From positions 186,001 to 250,000 of the forward strand of contig JAUIKS010000019.1 in assembly GCA_030430565.1 (NCBI GenBank): a stretch of 64,000 nt of DNA. Direction: 5' to 3'. The DNA comes from Polyangia bacterium. Lineage in GTDB: Bacteria > Myxococcota_A > Polyangia > Nannocystales > Nannocystaceae. The position numbers were made by a program, and so were the translations under genes. This document shows positions 32,174 to 40,443 of the stretch, piece after piece (position 1 is the first letter of the stretch; each line of letters begins with the position of its first letter). Under the pieces are notes generated by a model. It was not told the origin of the DNA and searched no databases. It saw only the letters and a program-made list of their open reading frames with translations.

Positions 32174-32902
32174 ATGCGCTCCGTATCCCGTGCACTCCTC
32201 AGCCTCATCGCCCTCTGCTCGATCTCGATCGCCTGTGACCCCGAACCAGGAGGCGAGGACTCTAGCGCGCTCGGCGACTCCGGCGGCGACATCGCCGAGG
32301 AGTGCCCCTCGGCGACCGAGGCCTTCGGCTTCGAAGACGAGAACCCGCTCGGGCTCACCGGCGCCGAGCTGGTCGCCGAGGCCAACAAGCAGACGACGGG
32401 CGTGCTGATGTACGAAGATGGCGCCGAGACCAGCTTCACGCTCACCGTCTCAGCGCCGGCGGAGACCGTCGAGGTGACCTACCCGACCGACGAGCCCGAG
32501 GGCTGCTACGCCTACAGCCACATGTCGCTCGCCGCCGAGCTGAGCTTCGCGACGGAGGACGGTCGCTTCAACGAGAGCTTCGCGGTCACGCTGCGCGCCG
32601 ACGACGGCGGCTACCTCTCGTTCTCGCCCGCGCAGGCGCTCGACGCCTTCGCGCTCGGGGGCGACTTCACGCCGCCCGCGGAGTTTAACGAGGATGACTT
32701 CGTGTCGGTCGAGCTCACCATCGACGGCTGGTTCGGCGCGGGCCAGACCGTGGGGATCAACGAAGAAGATGTCCTTGAAGACATTAACGGGACGATCGGC
32801 GGGCTCGGCGAGCTCAAGGAGTGGAGCTGCCCCACCGATCCCAGCAGCGGCTGCGAGGGCTCGCTGCGCAACTTCTACGTCGGCGCGCTGCGCTTCGACT
32901 GA
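32174..32902 (+). CDS. Lipoprotein of unknown function
   Basis: A 242-residue lipoprotein. Signal MRSVSRALLSLIALCSISIA then Cys21, a short acidic linker, then a beta-rich body (about 60-240) with alternating strands (FTLTVSAPAETVEVTYP, MSLAAELSFATEDGRF, FAVTLRADDGGYLSFS) and two closing Cys (WSCPTDPSSGCEG). No family is recognised. A patch of rare A/T-ending codons near residue 200 (32765-32785) makes a TGTCC-N4-AGACA near-palindrome. It is adjacent to the nucleoside hydrolase gene and convergent with it. Confidence 0.7.
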   Translation: MRSVSRALLSLIALCSISIACDPEPGGEDSSALGDSGGDIAEECPSATEAFGFEDENPLGLTGAELVAEANKQTTGVLMYEDGAETSFTLTVSAPAETVEVTYPTDEPEGCYAYSHMSLAAELSFATEDGRFNESFAVTLRADDGGYLSFSPAQALDAFALGGDFTPPAEFNEDDFVSVELTIDGWFGAGQTVGINEEDVLEDINGTIGGLGELKEWSCPTDPSSGCEGSLRNFYVGALRFD

Positions 32903-32907
32903 GCGCG

Positions 32908-33801
32908 TCACACCTCGGTCAGGACGCGGACGAAGCGCTCATGGTCGTGCTCGACGATGATCCGCGTGCCTGAGCCCGGCTGAAGCCGCGAGCCCCACTT
33001 GCCGCGCTTGCGGTACAGCTCGACCTCGGCCCAGGTCGCTATCTCGGGGTCGAGCGCGCAGCAGGCCGCGAGCGGGTCGTGGAACTTCTTGCCCGCGGGC
33101 CGCTTGCGCAGGTACGCGTCCATCCCCTTCCACACCAGCGCGAGCGAGGGGCTGCAATCCTTGACCGCCTCGACGCGCGCGTGCATGGCCGCGTCGTAGA
33201 CGACCCCGTGGCAGACGTTCTTCGAGACGAACCAGCGGCCGGCGATCCCGGGGCACGCCAAGGCCGCGAGCGCGGCCTTGGGCGCGCCGTTGAGGTTGTA
33301 GGTCGGGACCTCGGCGAGGCCGCGAAACTTCGCCAGCTGCAGGTGGGGCGGGACGACGCCCTCGCCCGCGAAGCCGCCCTGCGCGAACAGGCGCCCGAGG
33401 CGAAACGGCTCGCCGCGCGCCTCGCCCAGCGCGATCGCGGCGCCGAGGTTCTTGAGCGGCGCGCCGGTGATCAGCGTCGTCTGCTCGTCGCACTGCGCGA
33501 GCAGCAGCTCGCCGCCGGGCTCCGCCTCGCGCGACGGCGGCGCCTCGCCGTAGGCGCGATAGTGCCAGGCCGAGACGCAGGGCTTCCCGTGGTCGAGGTT
33601 GTGCGCGCCGACCGGGAGCTCGAGCTCGAGCCACTCGAGCGCGCGCCGGACCAGCCCGACCTGCTCCGGCGTCCCCGGCGTGATCGTGACGGCCTTGAGC
33701 TGCACGCGCGGGTGGCCGGCGAGCAGCAGCAGGGTCAAGAAGTCGTCGGGATCACCGGTCTCCATGTCCCAGACGACCGGGATGCGCTCACCCTGCTTCA
33801 T
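32908..33801 (-). CDS. Nucleoside hydrolase family protein
   Basis: A 297-residue protein of the IU-nucleoside hydrolase fold. The N-terminal calcium site appears as VVWDMETGDPDDFLTLLLL: the usual DxDxGxDD becomes DxExGxxDD with one extra residue. Later landmarks are AVTITPGTPEQVGLVRRAL, TLITGAPLKNLGAAIAL, GRLFAQGGF and the closing FHDPLAACCALDPEIATW (the family's His-Asp). It cleaves N-ribosidic bonds in the canonical family; the altered acid spacing makes the substrate uncertain. TACGAT lies only 6 bases before the ATG, implying a leaderless message. Confidence 0.8.
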   Translation of the reverse strand: MKQGERIPVVWDMETGDPDDFLTLLLLAGHPRVQLKAVTITPGTPEQVGLVRRALEWLELELPVGAHNLDHGKPCVSAWHYRAYGEAPPSREAEPGGELLLAQCDEQTTLITGAPLKNLGAAIALGEARGEPFRLGRLFAQGGFAGEGVVPPHLQLAKFRGLAEVPTYNLNGAPKAALAALACPGIAGRWFVSKNVCHGVVYDAAMHARVEAVKDCSPSLALVWKGMDAYLRKRPAGKKFHDPLAACCALDPEIATWAEVELYRKRGKWGSRLQPGSGTRIIVEHDHERFVRVLTEV

Positions 33802-33807
33802 CGCGCC

Positions 33808-33813
33808 ATCGTA
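33808..33813 (-). promoter_or_regulatory. -10 element TACGAT, 6 bases before the ATG at 33801
   Basis: Minus-strand TACGAT, six bases, then ATG. Initiation about seven bases after the -10 would fall on the A of the start codon. Confidence 0.4.
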
Positions 33814-33931
33814 CCGCTCCTGGCCGCCTGCAGCGATCGCCGCCGGATCCTGCGGCGCGCGTGGCGATCATCGGGCACATACGCGCACGGCCGGATCGCC
33901 CGCGTCGTCGGAGTACACAGGAGGCGCGTGG

Positions 33932-35242
33932 TTAGCGAGGGCCCTCATAGATCAGTTCGAACGACGCCGGGGCCATGACGGCGCCGCGCCGCACCCATCG
34001 CAGCGGCTCGTCCGACACGCGCCGCAGCGTGTGCTCGCGCAGCACCGTCGCCAGCACCTGCTTGAGCTCGTACACCGCGAACGCCGCGCCGACACAGCGT
34101 CGGTGCCCACCGCCGAACGGCAGGAACTCGGAGGTCGAGAACTTGCGCTCGAGGAATCGCTCCGGTCGCCAGCGCTCGGGCTCGGGGTAGAGCTCCGGGC
34201 GTTCATGCACGATCGACGCGGCGGCCGACACAGCGACGCCGGCCGGGAGCTCGACGCCCTTGAGCGTCATCGGCCGCGTCAACGTGCGCACCATGTCGTG
34301 CACGATCGGCCGGAGGCGTAACGTCTCGTTGCAGACCGCAGAGAGGTAGGGCAGCCGAGCGACGCGCTCGGGGTCGGGCTCATCCCCCAGCGCGTCGAGT
34401 TCGGCGAGCAGGCGCGCGCGCGCGTCGTCATGGCGGTGTAGCCAGTACAGCGCCCAGGCCAGCGCGAACGCGGTCGTCTCGGAGCCCGCGCCGAGCAGCG
34501 TCTGGAGCTGGTCGTAGATCTGAGCGTCGCTGAGGCCCGCTCCCTCCTCATCTCGCGCCTCCACGAGCATCGCGAGGATATCCTCGCGCCCCGCCGGGTT
34601 CGCGCGGCGCTCGGCGATCTGCCGATTGACCAGCTCGCTGACCCGCGCGCGCGCGCGCTTGAATTTGGCGTATGGACCGAGGCCGAAGACATCCCGCTGC
34701 AGCGCGCGAAAGAACAGGAACGCCGGGTGAATCGTGTTCGCCAGCTCGAGGAGCGCGCGCGAGGTCTCATCGACGCGCGCGCGTTCGTTGAAGCCGTACA
34801 CCGCGCGGACGATCACCTCCATCGAGATGGCCAGCGTGAGCGACGGGACCGTGAACGACCTCCCCGGCGTGAGCGCGGCGAGATGACGCCGCGCCGTGTC
34901 GCGCATCGTCGCGCCGTAGGCTCTCATCCGCGCGCCGTGGAACGACGGCATGACCAGCTTGCGCATCTGCTTGTGACGCGTGCCGCTGAGCACGAGCATG
35001 GAGTATTCGCCGAGCACGGGGCGCATCAGCTCGACGCCCCAGGTCGTGTACGCGCCGGGATCCGCGGCGAAGATCTCCTTGATCCCCGCCGGGTCTCCGG
35101 TCATCACTACGGTGCCGAAGGGCATGCGGATCGTGAACGGATCCCCGTAGCGCTGGGCCCACTCGCCGTACGCCTTGTACGGCGAGCGGAAGATCCGGAA
35201 GAGAGAGAGCAGGGGCGAGCGCGGCCCGGGCGGAAGTCCCAT
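33932..35242 (-). CDS. Cytochrome P450, CYP110-like
   Basis: A 436-residue P450 starting MGLPPGPRSPLLSLF. All landmarks are canonical: I-helix LLGAGSETTAFALAW with the acid-alcohol pair, ExxR in NETLRLRP, PERW-PERF in the meander (PERWRPERFLERKF), and the heme loop FGGGHRRCVGAAFA with Cys383. CYP110-type enzymes act on fatty acids and terpenes; the substrate here is unknown. No ferredoxin or reductase gene is adjacent. It is separated from the hydrolase gene by 130 bases. Confidence 0.9.
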   Translation of the reverse strand: MGLPPGPRSPLLSLFRIFRSPYKAYGEWAQRYGDPFTIRMPFGTVVMTGDPAGIKEIFAADPGAYTTWGVELMRPVLGEYSMLVLSGTRHKQMRKLVMPSFHGARMRAYGATMRDTARRHLAALTPGRSFTVPSLTLAISMEVIVRAVYGFNERARVDETSRALLELANTIHPAFLFFRALQRDVFGLGPYAKFKRARARVSELVNRQIAERRANPAGREDILAMLVEARDEEGAGLSDAQIYDQLQTLLGAGSETTAFALAWALYWLHRHDDARARLLAELDALGDEPDPERVARLPYLSAVCNETLRLRPIVHDMVRTLTRPMTLKGVELPAGVAVSAAASIVHERPELYPEPERWRPERFLERKFSTSEFLPFGGGHRRCVGAAFAVYELKQVLATVLREHTLRRVSDEPLRWVRRGAVMAPASFELIYEGPR

Positions 35243-35314
35243 ACGTCGCTACGGTATACGCGACGCGACGCCTGCGCGCGCTTCGTGCTGCGCTGCGAGC
35301 TTCACCGCGGGCTG

Positions 35315-36436
35315 CTATCTTCCTGGCCCGAAGCGCAGCTCGATGCCGAGCGCGAGCGCGAGCGAGGTCCGCGGCGCCCGGTACACCCGCCCGCGCGGCG
35401 CGACCGTGAACGCGGGGCGGGTGAGCGCGAGCCCCAGCTCCGTCTGCAGCGCGAGCCCGAGCGCGGGCGTGAGCCGGACCCTGAGCCCTGGGCTCGCGAC
35501 GATCGCGGTCCACAGCCCCGTGAAGACCTCGTTGACCGGGAGCCCGCCCCCGGCCCCCCGCATCCCGCCGAGCTCGAGACCGGCGCACAGCGGGACCTCG
35601 AGCCGCGCGGACCCGAGCACCCCGCAGCCGCGCAGCCGGGCCGCGCCGAGCGCGAGGCCCATCGAGGCGCCGTCGAGGCCGAGCTCGTCGAGCGCGCGCC
35701 GCCGCTGCAGCCAGTACACACCCCGCGCGCCGAGCCGCCAGCGGCGACCCAGGTAGTCGAGGCCGAGCGCGACCCCGACGCCGACGCCGGGCAGACCACC
35801 TGTCCCAACCATCATGTTCATCGCGGGCGCGAGCTGCCCCCACGCGCGCGTCGGCGGCTCCGCCGGCTCGCCGCGCGCGTCCTCGCTAACTCGGCTCGTC
35901 GAGCGCCCCGCGTCGACGCGTGGGCTCGGCGCGCGCGCGGCGGGCTCACTCGGCTCGGCGCGCGCGGGGCTCGGCGCGCGCGCGGGCTCGGGCACCTCGG
36001 GCGCGTCGCCGCCAGCCTCGTCACCCCCCTGGTCAAGGCCGCTCGAGGGCAGCGCCGCGCTCGGATCGACCGCCATCGCGATCACCAGCACCACCGCGTC
36101 GGCCAGCGCGCGGCACTGATCCGCGCGCAGCTGACGTTCGCTCACCCCGTCCCGCGTCTGCATCGTCAGCGCGACGCGATAGTCGTCGTCGTCGTCGTCG
36201 CCGGAGACGCGGGCCTCAGCCCGCATCCCGATCTCCGCGCGGGCCCGCTCCGAGGTCCCCTGCAGCACGCGCTCCAGCGCGCGCTCGACCTCGGCCGCCG
36301 GCGGGCACCCGGCGGGCGCGCTCCAAGTGAGCGTGTCCCCGGCCCGCGCCGCTCCGACGAACACCCCGATCCAGAGCCACACGGCGAGGAGCGCCGCGAA
36401 GGAGCGCTTGAGGCTGCGACCGGTCCAGGGCATCAA
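35315..36436 (-). CDS. Exported protein, possible beta-barrel
   Basis: A 373-residue exported protein. A signal peptide (about 11-32, ending GAARA) is followed by a soluble segment with two Cys (AGCPPAAEVERALERVL, ADQCRALADAVVLVIAMAVD), a Pro/Ala/Glu linker (about 130-200), and a C-terminal half of alternating amphipathic strands (LGLDYLGRRWRLGARGVYWL, LALQTELGLALTRPAF, SLALALGIELRFGPG) that looks like a small outer-membrane barrel. The layout recurs in myxobacteria; no function is known to me. Confidence 0.65.
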   Translation of the reverse strand: MMPWTGRSLKRSFAALLAVWLWIGVFVGAARAGDTLTWSAPAGCPPAAEVERALERVLQGTSERARAEIGMRAEARVSGDDDDDDYRVALTMQTRDGVSERQLRADQCRALADAVVLVIAMAVDPSAALPSSGLDQGGDEAGGDAPEVPEPARAPSPARAEPSEPAARAPSPRVDAGRSTSRVSEDARGEPAEPPTRAWGQLAPAMNMMVGTGGLPGVGVGVALGLDYLGRRWRLGARGVYWLQRRRALDELGLDGASMGLALGAARLRGCGVLGSARLEVPLCAGLELGGMRGAGGGLPVNEVFTGLWTAIVASPGLRVRLTPALGLALQTELGLALTRPAFTVAPRGRVYRAPRTSLALALGIELRFGPGR

Positions 36437-36513
36437 CGCGACGCGAGCCTACACCGCGCGCGGATCCGAGCAAACTCGACCGCGCGCGGGTGCCCCTGCG
36501 TCACGTCATGGGC

Positions 36514-37395
36514 CTACTCGAGCTCGCAGACGAAGCGATAGGGCACCGCGTCCCCGCAGAAGCGGGAGTACCAGCGGCCGTCGCCGTCGCCCGCGCCCCA
36601 CACCGCCATCGCCGCGCAGGTGCCCGTGATGTCGGGCTCGCCCGGGCCCCACAGGCCGCCCTCGACCGGCGCGCCGTCGCTCCACTCCCACTGATAGGGG
36701 AATTCGTCGAGATCGACGCGCGCGCCGATCCAGCGCGAGAGCGCGGGGAAGGTGCCTTGGAGCAGCTGGCCCGGCTCGACCGCGAACTCGTCAATCGGCG
36801 TGAACGCCGGGTCGAGCAGCTTCGCGTGCAGGGCCGCGTTCTCGTCGTCGCTCTCGATCACCGGCAGGTGACCGCAGTACGCCTCGCAGGCGGCCGCGGC
36901 GTCGTCGTAGTCGAGCGCTTTCTGGCAGAGCAGGTACGGGGCGCCGAGCAGCTCGACCTCGACGCACTCGTTCTGCTCGAGCGGCACGAGCTCGCAGGGG
37001 TCGGGCTCGACGTCGCCAGTGTCGCCCGGGCTCGTGGTCTCGCCCGGCTCCTCGCCCGTGGTCTCGCCCGGCTCCTCGCCGCTCGTCTCCCCGGTCCAGC
37101 CGGTGGTCTCCGGAGCGACGCCCGTGCCGTCGCTCCCGGCGCTCGACGATGATCCCGAGCCCGTGCCGCCGACCGTCAGGTCGTCGTCGTCGTCGTCGTC
37201 CTGCCCGTCGTCGTCATCATCGTCATCGGCGAAGGTCGTCGCCTCGTCCTCGAGCTGCAGGAAGCCCGGGTTCTCGCGGACGCAGCCTAGCGGCGCCGCG
37301 GCGCTGACGACGAACAACATGACGCGCGCGCGCGAGCGCGCGCGAATAGATTGCGACGCGCGCCCGCCGAGCCCGCGCAAGATCCGACGACACAT
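36514..37395 (-). CDS. C-type-lectin-like domain lipoprotein
   Basis: A 293-residue lipoprotein from the ATG at 37395, which has GGAGGGGGAG just upstream. Signal about residues 25-37 (MLFVVSAAAPLGC). The linker has two runs of seven Asp, then Gly/Ser/Thr/Glu repeats. Residues about 155-293 are a C-type-lectin fold: YLLCQKALDYDDAAAACEAY (strand and helix with Cys), HLPVIESDDENAALH, RWIGARVD, WEWSDGAP, GPGEPDITG (where EPN/QPD sugar-specificity motifs sit) and FVCELE. It probably binds carbohydrate at the cell surface; calcium dependence is not certain. Confidence 0.85.
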   Translation of the reverse strand: MCRRILRGLGGRASQSIRARSRARVMLFVVSAAAPLGCVRENPGFLQLEDEATTFADDDDDDDGQDDDDDDDLTVGGTGSGSSSSAGSDGTGVAPETTGWTGETSGEEPGETTGEEPGETTSPGDTGDVEPDPCELVPLEQNECVEVELLGAPYLLCQKALDYDDAAAACEAYCGHLPVIESDDENAALHAKLLDPAFTPIDEFAVEPGQLLQGTFPALSRWIGARVDLDEFPYQWEWSDGAPVEGGLWGPGEPDITGTCAAMAVWGAGDGDGRWYSRFCGDAVPYRFVCELE

Positions 37396-37470
37396 CGGCT
37401 CCCCCTCCGCGGACAACGTATACGGAGATCAGGCGCGATGTCGGGAATTTCCAAACATGATTTTTGAGAC

Positions 37471-37486
37471 ATGTCACGTGTGACAT
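37471..37486. repeat. Inverted repeat ATGTCAC/GTGACAT
   Basis: Seven-base arms ATGTCAC and GTGACAT around GT, 76-91 bases upstream of the lectin gene start and 14 bases after the stop of the next gene. No T-run follows on either strand, so an operator is likelier than a terminator. Confidence 0.45.
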
Positions 37487-37499
37487 AAAGCCACGATCG

Positions 37500-38594
37500 T
37501 CAGCCGGCCGGGCGGCACAGCCCGACGTCGTTCACGCCCGGCATCATGCCCTCTTCGAAGTAGGGCTCGCAGGCGAGGTTGGGCACCCCGAGCCCCTGAC
37601 AGTCCTCGTTGCCGTTCTGCAGGTCGCAGAACGGCGCGCAGCAGCCCGGCCCGTCGCCGCACTCGTCCGGCGCCGGGAACATCTCCGCGTCGACGCACAT
37701 CAGCCCCGGGGCGCAGGCGTTGAGCGCGTCGCACGGCGCGCCGGTCGGCGTCTCGCCGTCCGACGCGTTGGGGACGCAGAGGAACTCGAGGTCGACCGGG
37801 GAGCCGACGCAGCTCTCGAGGGGGTCACAGTCCTGCAGCAGCGGGTCACAGATCGGCACGCAGACGTTGAGCGCGCCGCCGTCCATCAGCAAGCAGGTGA
37901 AGCCGGGCGCGTCGCACTCGGGCGCCTCGGCGTCGCCGCCGCACAACGCCGCGCAGCTGCCCTCGCCGCGCTCGGGGTCGACGTGCCAGCAGCGAAGTCC
38001 CCGCGCGCAGGTGTCAAAGCAGGAGTAGCCGCTCTCGTCGATCGAGCACGCGGCGCCGAGCAGCGCGTCGCCCTCGAGCGGCGCGCAGTAGCCCCCGTCG
38101 TAGACGCCGTCCTGATCCTCGTCGTAGGCGAAGCACTTCTCGGCGAACGGGCAGTCCTGCTGAAACAGGTCGCAGGAGGCCGCGCCGCCCGGGGCCGCGC
38201 ACACGAAGGGCGGGGCGTCTTCAGGGCACGAGAACTCGCAGCCGAGGCCGTCGCTCTCGCCGTCGCCCGTGACATCGAAGGTGCCGACCGTGTCCGGGCT
38301 GTGACCGGTCCCCGTCGTGGTCCCGGGTGAACCGCCGCCGGCGTCGCTCGTGGTCGTCACGGCCGCCGCTCCGCACACGTCGTCGACACACGCGAGCCCG
38401 TCTCGGCAGTCTTCATCCTGCTCGCAGGGGCACCCCGACTCGCCCGCGCAGCCGTCCGTGGACGTGGGCTGGGAGCCGCTCGATCCGCAGGCGAGCGCCG
38501 GCCCCAGCAGCGCGCTCACCACGAGGCCCGAGAGCGCGTCACGCAGGAGCGCGCGCCGCCACGCGCCGGTCGTCACAGGGCCTCGCGCCGTCAC
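37500..38594 (-). CDS. Cys-rich lipoprotein
   Basis: A 364-residue lipoprotein. Signal about 17-35 ending LLGPALAC. Two Cys-rich regions: CAGESGCPCEQDEDCRDGLA (residues about 47-75, Dickkopf/EGF-like), then, after a Gly/Ser/Thr linker, a long series of Cys pairs from about 118 to 360 (CEFSCPEDAPPFVC, CARGLRCWHVDPERGEGSCA, CCAPFCDLQNG). Over twenty Cys in all, so heavily disulfide-bonded. No enzyme motif. Intergenic distance to the lectin gene (104 bases) suggests a separate promoter. Confidence 0.75.
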   Translation of the reverse strand: MTARGPVTTGAWRRALLRDALSGLVVSALLGPALACGSSGSQPTSTDGCAGESGCPCEQDEDCRDGLACVDDVCGAAAVTTTSDAGGGSPGTTTGTGHSPDTVGTFDVTGDGESDGLGCEFSCPEDAPPFVCAAPGGAASCDLFQQDCPFAEKCFAYDEDQDGVYDGGYCAPLEGDALLGAACSIDESGYSCFDTCARGLRCWHVDPERGEGSCAALCGGDAEAPECDAPGFTCLLMDGGALNVCVPICDPLLQDCDPLESCVGSPVDLEFLCVPNASDGETPTGAPCDALNACAPGLMCVDAEMFPAPDECGDGPGCCAPFCDLQNGNEDCQGLGVPNLACEPYFEEGMMPGVNDVGLCRPAG

Positions 38595-38603
38595 TCGCCG
38601 CCC

Positions 38604-39260
38604 CTACTCCTGCGCGGCGCTGGGCGCCTGCTTCTCGGCGAGCAGCGCGAGCGCGCGCCGCATCTCGGCCTTCGAGAACGCGTTGTCGTGGTCCCAGTCT
38701 TGAAACAGCCAGGCCCACTCGAGGTCGTCGGCGGTCAGCGACTGACCGCGCGCGTTGCTGGTCTGCGCGATGATGTCCGCGAACGCGCGGACCTCGGGGC
38801 CGCTGAGCTGACCGTCGCCGTTGGTGTCGGCGTCCGCCCAGATCGAGTCGAGCTCGGCGGCGGTGACCTTCCCGTCCTCCATGATCGTCTCGAGCGCCTT
38901 GACGGTGCGCTCGAGCTTGCGCCCGGAGAAGGAGTCGCGCGCGGCCTGCAGCAGCGTGATGTTGGCGTCGAGCACCCCGAGCAGCAGCGCGTGATCGCCG
39001 AGGCTCAGCTCGCTGTCGGCCAGCTGCAGGATCTTGACGACCGCGTTGTAGGCCGCGCCCGAGGTCTTGTGCAGCGCGACCAGCAGCTTGCCCGCGCCGG
39101 CCTTGCCCTCGTCGTTGAACTTCTCGAGCAGCGAGTCCGCCGTCCACTTGATCGCGTCGCGCAGCGCTCGGAGCTCGGACGCGGTGACCTTGCCGTCGGC
39201 GTACATGAGCTCTTCCCACGACTCGATGTCGATCTCGGTGTCGGACATGCCCTCGGGCAT
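38604..39260 (-). CDS. EF-hand domain protein
   Basis: A 218-residue soluble helical protein, from MPEGMSDTEIDIESWEEL at 39260 (an ATG at 39248 is also possible). Near residue 160 a complete calcium loop is seen: DADTNGDGQLSGPE. A second, damaged loop follows (DWDHDNAFSKAE). Two earlier segments, LMYADGKVTASELRALRD and IMEDGKVTAAELDSIW, resemble degenerate EF-hand or TerB-like ADGxVTxxE turns. Likely a calcium-responsive regulator or buffer; its partners are not visible. No signal peptide. Confidence 0.8.
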   Translation of the reverse strand: MPEGMSDTEIDIESWEELMYADGKVTASELRALRDAIKWTADSLLEKFNDEGKAGAGKLLVALHKTSGAAYNAVVKILQLADSELSLGDHALLLGVLDANITLLQAARDSFSGRKLERTVKALETIMEDGKVTAAELDSIWADADTNGDGQLSGPEVRAFADIIAQTSNARGQSLTADDLEWAWLFQDWDHDNAFSKAEMRRALALLAEKQAPSAAQE

Positions 39261-39328
39261 GCCGGAGCGAAGACGCGCTGTCAACGGCCGGGCCGCGCCG
39301 ACGCGCCGCCAGATCGACCGACGCGCAC

Positions 39329-39334
39329 TACAAT
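39329..39334 (+). promoter_or_regulatory. -10 element TACAAT, 8 bases before the GTG at 39343
   Basis: TACAAT is followed by 8 bases and a GTG start; consistent with a leaderless message from a GTG codon. Confidence 0.45.
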
Positions 39335-39342
39335 GACGAGCG

Positions 39343-40443
39343 GTGCCGCCACGCGCACAGACCCGCATTTGCGCCGCCGCGATCACGCTCACGCTCGCGC
39401 TCGCCTCGACGCTCGGCTGCGCGGGGCGTTCGCTCGCGCCGCCTTCGAACCTGCCCGAGGGGCCACGTCTCCCGGGACGTCTGGCGAGCAGCCAGAGCGC
39501 GCTGTGCAAGGTCGGCGGCGCGGCGCCGATCACCTGCTGGGGCGCGATCAGTCGCCACACGCTCGATCGCGTCGAGGACGAGCTCGAGCGCCACCACCCG
39601 ACCGCGCTGCGCCTCAGCGTCCGCACCAGCTGCGCGCTCAACGGGTCCGGCCGGCTGAGGTGCTGGCGCGCGGAATACCGCGACCACACCCGACACAAAC
39701 CACTGCCCGAGGTCATCAACTTCGACGCGTTCTACGACCAGGCCTGCGCGGTCCAGGCGAGCGGCGACGTCCAGTGCGTCAACCGGTATCGCTGGAGCCG
39801 GATCCGCGGGATCAAGGGCGCGCCCGAGGCCGTCGCGGTGCGGGATGGCCACGCCTGCGCCCTCACCGACCGCGGCGTGTACTGCTGGAGGCGCGCCGAG
39901 GGAGGGCGTCGATGGTGGTCGCGTTGGACCCGAAGCAGGCCCCGCGACTTCCGTCGCGCGTACAGGCTCCGCGCCCGCGGGCGACCCCCCGCGGAGCTGT
40001 GGCCGATGTGCGCGAACACGTCGAGCCCAGCGCGCGCGTGCGAAGGGTATCGCCGCTTCGCCGACGCGCTCCACATCCGCGGCGCGGCGGTCGCGGAGAA
40101 CATGCTCGACGCCTGCCGGCTCGACGAGGCGGGCGCGGTGTGGTGCTGGGACCTCGATCGCTGGTCGCCCGGCGCCGAGGCCTCGCAAGCGCGGGTCGGC
40201 GCGCTCTCGGGCGCGCGCGAGCTGGTGATGTGGCAGGAGCGACCGTGCGTGCTGATGGCCGACGACCGCGTGCTCTGCTTCGAGGAGGAACAGGGCGACT
40301 TCGTCGAGCGCAGGCCCGAGGACGCGGTGCTCTCACGGCGTACGCTGATGCTGCAGCAGGCGCGGCAGCGCCGAGAGCAGGTCGAGCGTCAACAGCGGGA
40401 GCGGCTCGAGCGAGCTAGCCCGGCGGCGGCGGCGGGACGTTGA
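39343..40443 (+). CDS. RCC1-like repeat lipoprotein
   Basis: A 366-residue lipoprotein. Signal and lipobox LASTLGC (Cys26). The body repeats the Cys-bearing RCC1-like blade pattern: ALCKVGGAAPITCWGAI, CALNGSGRLRCW, CAVQASGDVQCVN, CALTDRGVYCWRR and CRLDEAGAVWCWD. Such regulator-of-chromosome-condensation-type propellers are common on myxobacterial surfaces. The C-terminal 35 residues are a charged helix rich in Gln/Arg/Glu. The 3' end overlaps the opposite gene by 29 bases. Confidence 0.75.
   Translation: MPPRAQTRICAAAITLTLALASTLGCAGRSLAPPSNLPEGPRLPGRLASSQSALCKVGGAAPITCWGAISRHTLDRVEDELERHHPTALRLSVRTSCALNGSGRLRCWRAEYRDHTRHKPLPEVINFDAFYDQACAVQASGDVQCVNRYRWSRIRGIKGAPEAVAVRDGHACALTDRGVYCWRRAEGGRRWWSRWTRSRPRDFRRAYRLRARGRPPAELWPMCANTSSPARACEGYRRFADALHIRGAAVAENMLDACRLDEAGAVWCWDLDRWSPGAEASQARVGALSGARELVMWQERPCVLMADDRVLCFEEEQGDFVERRPEDAVLSRRTLMLQQARQRREQVERQQRERLERASPAAAAGR

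Noticed and set aside
37471..37486. Rho-independent terminator after the 37500-38594 gene
   Set aside because: Short arms, 2-base loop and no T-run on the relevant strand.
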